Below, piece by piece: positions 13,112 to 21,956 of a stretch of 32,511 nt of DNA. Within the stretch, counting starts at the first letter, position 1. Each line of letters opens with the position of its first letter. The notes beneath the pieces are model-generated. The model saw only the letters and a program-made list of their open reading frames with translations, did no database searches and was not told the origin of the DNA. This stretch comes from C7867-001 sp035533615 (lineage in GTDB: Bacteria; Patescibacteriota; Minisyncoccia; Phycocordibacterales; Phycocordibacteraceae). The translations under genes and the position numbers were made by a program. The stretch covers positions 1 through 32,511 of the forward strand of contig DATLTM010000031.1 in assembly GCA_035533615.1 (NCBI GenBank), given 5' to 3'.

Positions 13112-14764
13112 ATGGAAGAGCGGATACGAAATGCGGTCGGCGATGCACTCGCACAGGCGGGGGCACGAAACATTGCATTCGTGATCGAATGCCCGAGCGA
13201 TTCGGTATACGGAGACTATGCGACGAATGCTGCACTTGCGGCAGCGAAGGCGCTTGGGAAGAATCCGAGTGAGCTTGCGGACGAGCTCGCTCACTCTCTT
13301 GTTGATTCACTCGGCAAGGACATCGCGAGCCATGTCGTGGTTGCGGGTCCCGGTTTTGTGAATATCACGCTCACACGCGGGGCGGTAACACTCGTGGTTG
13401 CAGAGGCAGGCGCGCAGGGAGCACGGTGGGGAAGGGGAGTCGCAAAAAATGGAAAGCGAGTCATTGTTGAGTATTCCAATCCGAATACATTTAAAGAGAT
13501 GCACATCGGTCATTTGGTCGGTACGGTCGTAGGAGAAACAGTCGCTCGGCTCATTGAGAATTCCGGAGCGACGGTCGCGCGTGATACATTCGGCGGTGAT
13601 ATCGGGCCGAATGTCGCGAAAGCGATTTGGGGATTGCGGAAGAATAATACCAGTGAGTCGATGACGGTAAGCGAGATAGGAGAGGCGTATGTCACGGGTT
13701 CAAGTGCGTATGAGACAAGCCCAGAGGCGAAGGAAGAAATAGATGCGCTTAACCGGGCGCTCTATGCTGGCACTGACCGTGAACTTATGGAACTTTTGCG
13801 CAAAGGGCGCGACACCTCGATGGAAGAATTCCGCCGCATCTGGAAACTGCTTGGCACACATTTTGATTTTGAATTCTTTGATAGTGATACGACTGCAATC
13901 GGCGTACGGGTGGTGCGAGACAGTCTTGCGAAAGGGATTTTCGAGATGAGCGACGGTGCAATTATCTATAACGGAGAAGGAAAGGGCGTACACACAATGG
14001 TATTCATTACATCTCACGGTACGCCTACCTATGAGGCGAAGGACATCGGGCTGGCATTTCTCAAAGAGGAACGCTGGCCATCGGATAATGTCATTGTCGT
14101 CACAGGCAATGAACAGACGGGACGCTTTAAGACGGTTCTCGCTGTGTTTGGAGAGATCGCGCCGCGTGTCGCTGCGAAGACGACTCATCTCGCGACCGGC
14201 TTCCTGAAACTCACATCGGGGAAGATGTCGTCGCGCGAGGGAAATGTCATCACAGCGAGTTCGTTTATTCAGGACATTATCAGGAAAGCAGGCGAAAAGA
14301 ATGCCGACCCGCTTATTGCCGAACAGATCGCCATCGGTGCAATCAAATATATGCTTTTGCGACAGGCGCCGGGTTCGGACATCCTGTTTGACACGGAGAA
14401 ATCACTGTCGCTCGATGGCGATTCGGGACCGTATCTGCAATATGCCCTCGTACGAGCAAAGTCGGTGCTTGCACAGACGGGGAGCGGTGCGCCCACAGCG
14501 GGGGTGCCAGAGATTCCATATCTGCTTGAACGGATTATTCTGCATTTTCCCGAAATCACCGCACGTGCCGCGCGTGAACTCGCACCGAACGTGCTCGTGA
14601 CATATCTCACCGAGCTTGCCGGCGAGTGGAACTCTTTCTACGCGAAGGAACGCATCATCAGCGGCGATTTTGAGGTGCACAAACGCATGGTTGCGCACGC
14701 ATTTGTGCAGACCATGACGAACGGGCTTGCACTCCTCGGCATTCCTATACCCGAGAGGATGTGA
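13112..14764 (+). CDS. argS: Arginyl-tRNA synthetase
   Basis: 550 aa from ATG 13112; the TTG one codon upstream is discounted because the -10 box is placed 6 nt before the ATG. It charges tRNA-Arg. The N-terminal additional domain is present, then EYSNPNTFKEMHIGHLVGT with the HIGH motif at residues 131-134 and a degenerate KMSKS motif GKMSSREGNVI (K371-S374). The C-terminal anticodon-binding domain ends in LALLGIPIPERM, typical for ArgRS. The gene stands between glyA and ileS with its own promoter. Confidence 0.96.
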   Translation: MEERIRNAVGDALAQAGARNIAFVIECPSDSVYGDYATNAALAAAKALGKNPSELADELAHSLVDSLGKDIASHVVVAGPGFVNITLTRGAVTLVVAEAGAQGARWGRGVAKNGKRVIVEYSNPNTFKEMHIGHLVGTVVGETVARLIENSGATVARDTFGGDIGPNVAKAIWGLRKNNTSESMTVSEIGEAYVTGSSAYETSPEAKEEIDALNRALYAGTDRELMELLRKGRDTSMEEFRRIWKLLGTHFDFEFFDSDTTAIGVRVVRDSLAKGIFEMSDGAIIYNGEGKGVHTMVFITSHGTPTYEAKDIGLAFLKEERWPSDNVIVVTGNEQTGRFKTVLAVFGEIAPRVAAKTTHLATGFLKLTSGKMSSREGNVITASSFIQDIIRKAGEKNADPLIAEQIAIGAIKYMLLRQAPGSDILFDTEKSLSLDGDSGPYLQYALVRAKSVLAQTGSGAPTAGVPEIPYLLERIILHFPEITARAARELAPNVLVTYLTELAGEWNSFYAKERIISGDFEVHKRMVAHAFVQTMTNGLALLGIPIPERM

Positions 14765-14788
14765 GTTTCTTTTTTAGTGTGTAAACGC

Positions 14789-14794
14789 TAGGAT
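14789..14794 (+). promoter_or_regulatory. Possible -10 promoter of ileS
   Basis: TAGGAT, 8 nt before ATG 14803; the spacing again predicts almost no leader. Confidence 0.5.
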
Positions 14795-14802
14795 TAGCCG
14801 AT

Positions 14803-17673
14803 ATGGCTGATATGCCCGAGAAATCTGAAGCGGCAAAGCGCGAAGAAGCTATTCTCGCATTTTGGGAGCGTGAGGGCATATTCGAGAAATCGCTTGCAAA
14901 GAAATCTCCGAAGGGTGAGTACGTATTCTATGATGGACCGCCATTCGCGACCGGCACGCCGCACTACGGCCATATCGTCGCGAGCATTATCAAGGATGTC
15001 ATACCGCGTTACTGGACAATGCGCGGTTACCACGTGCCGCGCAAATGGGGCTGGGATTGCCACGGACTCCCGATAGAAAACATCGTGGAGAAAGAACTTG
15101 GCTTCAAGCATAAGAAAGATATTAAGGAATATGGTGTTGCGAAGTTCAATGAGCGCTGTCGCGAGCAAGTCTTGGTATATGTTGATTATTGGAAGACATT
15201 CATTCCGCGCATTGGTCGCTGGGCGGATATGGAGCGCGCGTACGTTACGATGGACAAGCCATATATGGAGAGCGTATGGTGGGTCTTCAAAGAAATTTAC
15301 GATAAAGGTCTGGTTTATGAGGATTACCGTTCAATGCATATCTGCCCACGATGTGAGACGACACTCTCCCAACAGGAAGTTGCGGAGGGGTATAAGGATG
15401 TCAAAGATATTGCGGTCACGGTAAAGTTTAACTTAAAAAGTCCTGAGAAGCTCGGGTTGAAAGGTAATGTGTACCTCCTTGCATGGACGACGACACCGTG
15501 GACACTCCCAGGCAATGTCGCGCTTGCGGTAGGGAGGAATATTAAATATGTAGGAGTTGAAATTAAAGATTCTCTGAATATTTCTGATGGGATCTATATT
15601 TTTTCTGAAAAGGATCATGAAAATTATCAGAAAATTATTGGCGCGGAGAAAGCGGAAAATGGGAAAGTGGTGGTGAACGTCTTAAAAACCTTCAATGGTT
15701 CCGATCTGGTTGGTCTTGAATACGAGCCCCCGTTTGATTACTACGTGAACGATAAGAATCTGAGGAATCACGAGAACGGATGGAAGATATACGCGGCAGA
15801 TTTTGTCACCACCGACACCGGTACGGGCATCGCACATGAAGCGCCTGCCTTTGGTGCGGACGATTGGGAACTTTCTAAGAAAGTAGATTTGCCGTTCGTC
15901 CAACACGTGAACATGGATGGCACGATGAAGAGCGAAGTGAAGGACTTTGCCGGGATGGAAGTGAAACCGCGCTCTGACGACGACAGTATGCGACTTGGTA
16001 CGGATATCGCTGTGCTCAAGTATCTTCAGGAGCATGGGACTCTTTTCTCTAAAGAGAACATTACCCATTCCTATCCGCACTGTTGGCGTTGCGATTCGCC
16101 GCTTCTGAACTATGCGACGTCATCGTGGTTTGTTGCCGTTGCGCAAATAAAAGACAATCTACTTAAAAACGCAAAGGCAATCAATTGGTCACCAGAACAT
16201 ATTAAAGATGGGCGATGGGGGAATTGGCTTTCGGGCGCACGCGACTGGTCCATTTCGCGTCAGCGCTTCTGGGCGAGCGCCATTCCGCTCTGGGTCTGCG
16301 AGACATGCAAAGTGAAGCGCGTATTCGGTTCAGCGGCGGAATTGGAAGAGGCGAGCGGGAAAAAGATTGACGACCTCCACAAACACATCGTCGATGAGAT
16401 TACCGTGCCGTGTGCGTGCGGCGGCGTGATGCGCCGTATTCCGGACGTGCTTGATACCTGGTTCGACTCCGGTTCGATGCCGTATGGAGAAGAGCACTAT
16501 CCGTTTGAACACAAGGAGCGATTCGAATCCGCATTTCCCGCACAGTTCATCGCCGAAGGCATCGATCAGACGCGCGCCTGGTTTTATTACCTGCATGTGC
16601 TTGCCGGAGCGTTGTTCAAGAAGAATGCATTTCGGAACGTCATCGTTAACGGAATCGTCTTGGCCGGGGACGGCAAAAAGATGTCTAAACGGCTGCAGAA
16701 TTATCCAGACCCGATGAAGATTGTAGAACGACACGGGGCCGATGCACTCCGTCTCTATCTCCTCTCGTCACCAGTGATGCAGGCAGAAAATCTCGTCTTT
16801 TCTGAAAGCGGTGTTGATGAGGTTGCAAAAAAGAGCATCGGACGCCTCACCAATGTACTCTCTTTTTATAAGCTTTATGCAGATGGTACAGAGGGTGCGC
16901 TGACAAGTACGAATACGCTCGATAGATGGATATTCGCGCGCCTTACTGTGTTTACTAAAGAGACATCCGAGGGATATGCCCGGTATAGGCTAGATAGAGC
17001 GACGCGGCCGCTTGCACACTTTATCGACGATCTCTCAGCATGGTATATCCGCCGTTCGCGTGACCGGTTCAAGGAAGAGGGAGCCGACAAGAAGGCTGCA
17101 CTCGCCACGCTCCGGTACGTGCTCCGTACACTCTCAATGGTTATCGCACCCGCCGCACCGTTTATCGCAGAAGAAGTTTTTCAGGACGTACGTATGGCAA
17201 CTGATCCGATTAGTGTACATCTTTCTGACTGGCCGGAGATAAAGCAGAAATGGCGGCTGTTCGGCTCGGACCTCGACGAGAAGCTCTTAAAAGACATGGC
17301 GCATATACGCACACTTGCTTCCGACGCGCTTCAACTGCGACAGAGCTTCGGCATCAAGGTGCGTCAGCCGCTTGCAAAACTTTCGATACCGGACTCGCTC
17401 TCTCAAGAATTTGCGGCTATTCTTGCCGACGAAGTGAATGTAAAGCACATTTCAACGGGGCACACGACGGTTGAGCTCGATACTATACTTACCCCTGAAT
17501 TAATAACCGAGGGAACCAAGCGTGAGTTTGATCGTGCGGTTGCTGAAGCGCGCAAAACACTCGGTCTCTCGCCAAGAGATACAGCCCGCTTCGAACTTGC
17601 CGTTGACGGCGCTTTTGTCGCCGAGTTGCCGGATGGCCCCGAACGCTTCAATTTAATACGCGATGCGTCATAA
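14803..17673 (+). CDS. ileS: Isoleucyl-tRNA synthetase, IleS2 (eukaryote-like) type
   Basis: 956 aa. The HIGH motif reads PHYGH (residues 53-57) in the context YDGPPFATGTPHYGHI. The CP1 editing domain has WTTTPWTLPGNVALAV and GTGIAHEAPAFGADD. WFDSGSMPY precedes the KMSKS loop, which is KMSKR (626-630) followed by LQNYPDP. KMSKR and the NYPDP context are typical of the eukaryote-like IleS2 clade, which is often insensitive to mupirocin; the clade call is from memory and needs a tree. The C-terminal anticodon-binding domain is present. recO overlaps its last 11 nt. Confidence 0.95.
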   Translation: MADMPEKSEAAKREEAILAFWEREGIFEKSLAKKSPKGEYVFYDGPPFATGTPHYGHIVASIIKDVIPRYWTMRGYHVPRKWGWDCHGLPIENIVEKELGFKHKKDIKEYGVAKFNERCREQVLVYVDYWKTFIPRIGRWADMERAYVTMDKPYMESVWWVFKEIYDKGLVYEDYRSMHICPRCETTLSQQEVAEGYKDVKDIAVTVKFNLKSPEKLGLKGNVYLLAWTTTPWTLPGNVALAVGRNIKYVGVEIKDSLNISDGIYIFSEKDHENYQKIIGAEKAENGKVVVNVLKTFNGSDLVGLEYEPPFDYYVNDKNLRNHENGWKIYAADFVTTDTGTGIAHEAPAFGADDWELSKKVDLPFVQHVNMDGTMKSEVKDFAGMEVKPRSDDDSMRLGTDIAVLKYLQEHGTLFSKENITHSYPHCWRCDSPLLNYATSSWFVAVAQIKDNLLKNAKAINWSPEHIKDGRWGNWLSGARDWSISRQRFWASAIPLWVCETCKVKRVFGSAAELEEASGKKIDDLHKHIVDEITVPCACGGVMRRIPDVLDTWFDSGSMPYGEEHYPFEHKERFESAFPAQFIAEGIDQTRAWFYYLHVLAGALFKKNAFRNVIVNGIVLAGDGKKMSKRLQNYPDPMKIVERHGADALRLYLLSSPVMQAENLVFSESGVDEVAKKSIGRLTNVLSFYKLYADGTEGALTSTNTLDRWIFARLTVFTKETSEGYARYRLDRATRPLAHFIDDLSAWYIRRSRDRFKEEGADKKAALATLRYVLRTLSMVIAPAAPFIAEEVFQDVRMATDPISVHLSDWPEIKQKWRLFGSDLDEKLLKDMAHIRTLASDALQLRQSFGIKVRQPLAKLSIPDSLSQEFAAILADEVNVKHISTGHTTVELDTILTPELITEGTKREFDRAVAEARKTLGLSPRDTARFELAVDGAFVAELPDGPERFNLIRDAS

Positions 17674-18232
17674 ATACGAGACAAGCGGTATTGTACTTGC
17701 GCGGTCCCCGTTCGGGGAGGCGAATGTGTTCGTGACACTACTCACGAGTGAACTCGGTCTTGTGCGCGCTCGTACGCAGGGCGTGCGGAAATCTGGCGCG
17801 AAGCTTGCTGCCGCGCTCGCGACTTTTGCGGAGAGTCGGCTGGTGCTCGTGCGAGGAGAAGAAGGGTGGCGCATTGCAGGCGCCGTGCTTGAAGAGAATT
17901 GGTTCAAGCGTATGGAGCGTGCACCAGCTCGAGAGACTGCGATCCGCGTGTCGGGATTCCTTCTCCGGCTCGTCGGAAGGGAAGGACGCGATCCCGAGCT
18001 GTTTCCAATCATTCGCGGTTTTTTTGAGGCCCTTGCGACGCTTCCCGAAGATGCTGATGAACCGGCAGAAATGCTCGCTGCGCTCCGCGTGCTCGCCGCG
18101 CTTGGGTTGGACGCAGGGGATATCCCCGGCGGAGTGTCCGCGTTTTCAAATCCGGCGCTCGTCGAGGCACGCACAGCGCGTGCAGATTATATCGCCCGCA
18201 TCAACCGCGGCATCGCCGCCTCGGGCCTTTAA
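17663..18232 (+). CDS. recO: DNA repair protein RecO
   Basis: 189 aa, shorter than the usual 230-250. The N-terminal OB fold is clear: YETSGIVLARSPFGEANVFVTLLTSELGLVRARTQGVRKSGAKLA. The helical C-terminal domain is present but reduced, and no zinc-finger cysteines are seen. RecO loads RecA onto SSB-coated DNA. Its ATG lies inside the 3' end of ileS (11-nt overlap) with no SD, so translation is probably coupled. ssb and recA are also in this window. Confidence 0.85.
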   Translation: MRHKYETSGIVLARSPFGEANVFVTLLTSELGLVRARTQGVRKSGAKLAAALATFAESRLVLVRGEEGWRIAGAVLEENWFKRMERAPARETAIRVSGFLLRLVGREGRDPELFPIIRGFFEALATLPEDADEPAEMLAALRVLAALGLDAGDIPGGVSAFSNPALVEARTARADYIARINRGIAASGL

Positions 18233-18239
18233 ATTCTTG

Positions 18240-18245
18240 TATACT
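18240..18245 (+). promoter_or_regulatory. -10 promoter of the DUF11-like surface protein
   Basis: TATACT (preceded by TG), 5 nt before ATG 18251 and 8 nt before the alternative ATG 18254. Confidence 0.55.
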
Positions 18246-18250
18246 GGCAG

Positions 18251-20140
18251 ATGATGCCTCCGTTTCCCGAAGACAACACCAGTTCGCTCGAGCGTGCACG
18301 CGAACGTCTTTATGCACCCGCGTCGCCCGGCCACCCGCGTCGTCGGCTCTCCTCTCCTGATACCCGGGAACTTCCGCACGAGTGGGGGAAGAATACGCTC
18401 CAGCCCACCGCTCCGCATAAGGGAACACAACGTCTGCGCCTCGCGCGTACATTTCTCGGCGTCACCTTCTTTTTCTTTCTCGCTTCGCTCGGTATCGCCG
18501 CCTATGTTTTCTATATGGGTGGCAACTCGGTCTCAGTGGATAAGGTCACTGTTGATGTTCAGGGCCCGGCGACAATCGCCAGCGGAGATGTCGTTCCACT
18601 CTCACTCACCATCACAAACACGAATTCAGTCGCCATCGAGAACGCAACTATTGAGATCGATTTTCCGAACGGCACACGCAATGCGACCAACGTGCTTGCG
18701 GCATACCCGACATATATCGAGAATCTGGGCGCGATTGGAAGCGGGCAAACCGTAACACGATCGATCAAGGCCATCGTGTTCGGGAGTGCCGGTCAGGCAC
18801 TCGCACTTCCGATCTCCCTCTCGTATGGCATCGTCGGGTCCAACGCCATCTTCGTTAAGAAATCTTCGTATTCGCTGACGGTGTCTACGACGCCACTCTC
18901 AGTTTCCGTCGACTCTCTCTCAGAGACCGTTTCGGGTCAACCGCTCACGTTCACACTTACCGTCAATTCAAATGCGACTGTCCCGCTTAGTAATATCGTC
19001 CTCGCGGCGGTTCTTCCCTTCGGCTTTCTGGCCACGTCATCCTCGCTTCCGTTAAATAATTCAAGTTTTCTCATTGGTACGCTCGCGCCGGGAGCGAGCA
19101 AGACGGTAACGCTTACGGGGACGCTCACGGGACAAGACGGCGAGCAACAAGTTTTTCATTTTGATGTCGGAACCGCGAATACGCCCTACGACCAGACGCT
19201 GGCGGTTACCTATATGTCCCAGGATATCCCCGTCACCATTGTCGCGCCTTTTATCAGCACGACACTCGCGCTTAATGGAGATACATCGCCGAATGTCGTC
19301 ATATCGCCCGGGAGTTCGCAAAGCGTCACGCTGTCCTACGCCAATACACTCTCGACAAGTGTGACAGATGCGACCGTCTCCGTCGCGCTTTCGGGTGCCG
19401 CGCTTGACTACAACAGCATTCAAACCACGAACGGATTCTACAACTCCATTAACCACACGATTGTCTTCAGCAAGGATACTGATCCCGCTCTTGCGTCTTT
19501 GGCGCCCGGTGCTTCCGGCGTTGGAGTCTTCACGTTTTCGACTCTGCCGACGAGTGCATCGATTCTCTCTCCTGACGTCACCTTCGCGATATCGGTGTCG
19601 GGCACGCGCATAGGACAGACAAATGTGCCGGAATATGTAAGTGCCCTCGCAACGGAGACTGCGAAAGTTACAACGACTGTCATGCTCGCGGCGTCCTCGC
19701 TCCATTCCTCAGGACCATTAAGCACGAGTGGCCCTATTCCGCCGATCGCCGGTCAAGCGACGGCCTACACGATTGTCTGGAACGTCCAGGATGAAGGGAG
19801 CGCCGTCGCAGGCGGGACGGTCTCCGCCACCCTCCCAAGCTACGTTTCTTACTCGAATCTCTCAACCGGCACAGGCTCATTCTCGTACGATCGATCTTCC
19901 AGTACGGTGACCTGGAACGTAGGTGATCTCGCACAGGGTGCAAGCGCACAGGGAGCCTTCCTAGTTTCGATTACACCTTCGACCTCGCAGAAGGGCACCG
20001 CACCATCTTTGACCAGTGCCGCGTCCTTTTCGGGCTACGACCGTTTCGCAGGAGTACAGATCTCCGCGACCGCTAATCCGGCGACGACTGAGACGAATGG
20101 CGACCCGGGATATGTCTCCGCCGACTCTATCGTTCAATAG
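18251..20140 (+). CDS. Large surface protein with DUF11-like beta repeats
   Basis: 629 aa. A basic, proline-rich cytoplasmic N-terminus of about 66 residues is followed by one membrane helix (67-89). An extracellular region of about 540 residues follows, rich in Ser, Thr and Val. Several units follow the DUF11/CARDB pattern of LTFTLTVNSNATVPLSNIVLAAVLPFG, then a GxLAPGAS step and a TVTLTGTL strand. At least four such units can be counted by the recurring A-P-G-A-S or similar turns (near residues 280, 360, 420 and 560). It is probably a single-pass cell-surface protein. Its ligand is unknown. It sits alone between recO and glyS with its own promoter. Confidence 0.75.
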   Translation: MMPPFPEDNTSSLERARERLYAPASPGHPRRRLSSPDTRELPHEWGKNTLQPTAPHKGTQRLRLARTFLGVTFFFFLASLGIAAYVFYMGGNSVSVDKVTVDVQGPATIASGDVVPLSLTITNTNSVAIENATIEIDFPNGTRNATNVLAAYPTYIENLGAIGSGQTVTRSIKAIVFGSAGQALALPISLSYGIVGSNAIFVKKSSYSLTVSTTPLSVSVDSLSETVSGQPLTFTLTVNSNATVPLSNIVLAAVLPFGFLATSSSLPLNNSSFLIGTLAPGASKTVTLTGTLTGQDGEQQVFHFDVGTANTPYDQTLAVTYMSQDIPVTIVAPFISTTLALNGDTSPNVVISPGSSQSVTLSYANTLSTSVTDATVSVALSGAALDYNSIQTTNGFYNSINHTIVFSKDTDPALASLAPGASGVGVFTFSTLPTSASILSPDVTFAISVSGTRIGQTNVPEYVSALATETAKVTTTVMLAASSLHSSGPLSTSGPIPPIAGQATAYTIVWNVQDEGSAVAGGTVSATLPSYVSYSNLSTGTGSFSYDRSSSTVTWNVGDLAQGASAQGAFLVSITPSTSQKGTAPSLTSAASFSGYDRFAGVQISATANPATTETNGDPGYVSADSIVQ

Positions 20141-20160
20141 AATTTGTTGCACTTTTGGCG

Positions 20161-20166
20161 TACAGT
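20161..20166 (+). promoter_or_regulatory. -10 promoter of glyS, leaderless type
   Basis: TACAGT with exactly 6 nt before ATG 20173. This placement supports 20173 as the start. Confidence 0.55.
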
Positions 20167-20172
20167 AGCCGT

Positions 20173-21510
20173 ATGAATGATCAGAATCTGATGGAAAAAA
20201 TCGTCTCGCTCGCTAAGCGGCGCGGTTTCGTCTTTCCCGGCTCCGAGATTTATGGAGGTCTTGCGGGGACATTTGACTACGGGCCGATGGGTGTGCTTCT
20301 GAAAGAAAATATTGAGCGTCTCTGGCTTCGTATGTTTCGCGATGACCGGGACGATGTGTACAGCGTTGATGCCGCTATTCTGATGAATCCGAAGATTTGG
20401 GAAGCGAGTGGCCATGTGAGCGGTTTCTCTGATCCGCTTGTGGAGTGCGAGAAATGCAAGAAGCGTTTCCGCGCCGACCATCTTGATGATACGAAGAAGT
20501 GCCCCGAATGCGGCGGAATGCTTGGTGGCGTGCGCCAGTTCAATATGATGTTCAAGACGCACGCTGGAGCGACGGAAGACGAGTCGGCAACGGTATATCT
20601 GCGTCCCGAAACCGCCGGCGGTATTTTCACTAACTACAAGAGCGTTGTGGACTCACTTCACCCAAAACTGCCCTTCGGGATCGCACAGCTGGGGAAGGCG
20701 TTCCGAAATGAAATAGCACCGCGCGACTTTATCTTCCGTCTACGCGAACTCTCCCAGATGGAAGTGGAATATTTCGTACCACCCGCCTCGTGGGAGCAGG
20801 CATTTGAAGAGTGGCGAAAGATGATGCATCTCTTTGCAGAGGCACTCGGTCTCCCGCAAGATAAGGTGCACGAGCTTGAGGTCCCCGCCGAGGACCGTGC
20901 GCATTATTCGAAGCGCACAATTGATTTTGAATTCGACTATCCCTTTGGCCGCAAGGAGCTTTGGGGCCTCGCATATCGCACCGACTTCGACCTTGCTGCC
21001 CACGCGAAGGCGTCCGGCACCGAACTTTCATACTTGGACGAGGCAACGAAAGAAAAATTCATTCCGCATGTTATTGAACCGTCCATGGGCGTTGATCGCA
21101 CGATACTCGCAGTGCTCACGAGTGCTTATCGCGAAGACGAGTTAGGCGGCGAGATGCGAACGTACCTCGCGCTCGCGCCGAGAATCGCGCCGATCAAGGC
21201 GATGGTATCGCCGCTTTTGAAAAATAAACCAGAACTTGTTGCAGCCGCGATGGAGGTACGCGCAGAGCTCAAGAAAGTGCATCCGGCTATCGCGTGGGAT
21301 GACAACGGCAATATCGGCAAGCGCTATCGCCGGCAGGACGAAATCGGCACACCCTTCTGTGTCACTGTCGATTTCGATACGCTCGGTGAAACGCCGAATT
21401 TGAAAGATACCGTGACACTCCGCCATCGCGATACTGGAAACCAAGAGCGTCTTACCGTCAAGGAAGCCACTGATCGCATACGCTCCGTTTGTATAGAAAT
21501 GGCCATATAG
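20173..21510 (+). CDS. glyS: Glycyl-tRNA synthetase, homodimeric class II type
   Basis: 445 aa from ATG 20173; an upstream TTG at 20155 would lie before the -10 box and is rejected. This is the one-chain alpha2 type, not the bacterial alpha-beta GlyQ/GlyS type. Class II features are FPGSEIYGGLAGTFDYGPMG (motif 1 region), the zinc-like cysteines C92, C95, C110 and C113, RPETAGGIFTNYK (motif 2 region), the GLAYRTDFDLAAHAK segment, and EPSMGVDRTILAVL (motif 3). The C-terminal anticodon-binding domain includes GKRYRRQDEIGTPFCVTVD. A hairpin follows the stop. Confidence 0.95.
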   Translation: MNDQNLMEKIVSLAKRRGFVFPGSEIYGGLAGTFDYGPMGVLLKENIERLWLRMFRDDRDDVYSVDAAILMNPKIWEASGHVSGFSDPLVECEKCKKRFRADHLDDTKKCPECGGMLGGVRQFNMMFKTHAGATEDESATVYLRPETAGGIFTNYKSVVDSLHPKLPFGIAQLGKAFRNEIAPRDFIFRLRELSQMEVEYFVPPASWEQAFEEWRKMMHLFAEALGLPQDKVHELEVPAEDRAHYSKRTIDFEFDYPFGRKELWGLAYRTDFDLAAHAKASGTELSYLDEATKEKFIPHVIEPSMGVDRTILAVLTSAYREDELGGEMRTYLALAPRIAPIKAMVSPLLKNKPELVAAAMEVRAELKKVHPAIAWDDNGNIGKRYRRQDEIGTPFCVTVDFDTLGETPNLKDTVTLRHRDTGNQERLTVKEATDRIRSVCIEMAI

Positions 21511-21512
21511 AA

Positions 21513-21531
21513 GACCTTCATTTTGAAGGTC
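21513..21531 (+). terminator. Hairpin after glyS
   Basis: GACCTTCA (21513-21520) pairs with TGAAGGTC (21524-21531), an 8-bp stem with a 3-nt loop. There is no T run after it, so termination is not certain. Confidence 0.45.
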
Positions 21532-21544
21532 GCTTCAGATACGT

Positions 21545-21550
21545 TATACT
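21545..21550 (+). promoter_or_regulatory. -10 promoter of the SD-led small gene
   Basis: TATACT again, but here 50 nt before the ATG, giving a leader of about 44 nt that contains three GGAG words, the last in AAAGGAG at 21588-21594. Confidence 0.5.
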
Positions 21551-21600
21551 ACTTTCCCTAGGAGTTCTTTTGGAGTTTTCAAAAAGCAAAGGAGAGGTAG

Positions 21601-21843
21601 ATGGTTAAGAAATTGATTATGAAGATAGTAATAGCCGTTTCCAAATGGTTGTGGTGGAAATGGAACGACATAAGTGGCAGCGGCTGGATGAAGTCATATG
21701 ACGGTTCGCCGTACAAGGTCTGGATGTCGGAGGCGGGGGGAGTAAGTGTCGACATGAAGGATCTCATACTAACGTCGGAGTTTCGGGCATGCGTCAAGGC
21801 TGTCGCGGAGTTGCGCGAACGCGACGAGGCCGGATGTGCCTAC
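21601..21843 (+). CDS. Small hypothetical protein
   Basis: About 80 aa. A strong SD, AAAGGAG, ends 6 nt before the ATG. The N-terminus (KKLIMKIVIAVSKWLWWKW) is an amphipathic or weakly hydrophobic segment rich in Trp and Lys, compatible with membrane-surface association. The rest is polar and ends in AELRERDEAGCAY. The family is not recognised. It is monocistronic, with a promoter and a strong terminator of its own, and lies between glyS and a permease. Confidence 0.6.
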
Positions 21844-21879
21844 TAAGAACATTGCGGCTCCCTCTGTGATTCAAATTTT

Positions 21880-21907
21880 CCCTGACTCTGTCAGGGTTTC
21901 TTGTTTT
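21880..21907 (+). terminator. Strong intrinsic terminator
   Basis: CCCTGAC (21880-21886) pairs with GTCAGGG (21890-21896) around TCT, followed by TTTCTTGTTTTT. Confidence 0.88.
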
Positions 21908-21941
21908 TGGTCGCTTCCTATGCGCTATGGTATATAACCTA

Positions 21942-21950
21942 TGCTAGGAT
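21942..21950 (+). promoter_or_regulatory. Extended -10 promoter of the permease-metG operon
   Basis: TGc-TAGGAT, exactly 6 nt before ATG 21957. Confidence 0.6.
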
Positions 21951-21956
21951 GCCCAT

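Noticed and set aside
19061..19705. Minus-strand frame of 214 codons opposite the DUF11-like gene
   Set aside because: Arginine-rich translation typical of antisense of Ser/Thr/Val-rich coding sequence; no start signals.
20155..20172. TTG start for glyS
   Set aside because: It precedes a TACAGT box placed 6 nt before ATG 20173, and the family's N-terminus fits the ATG.
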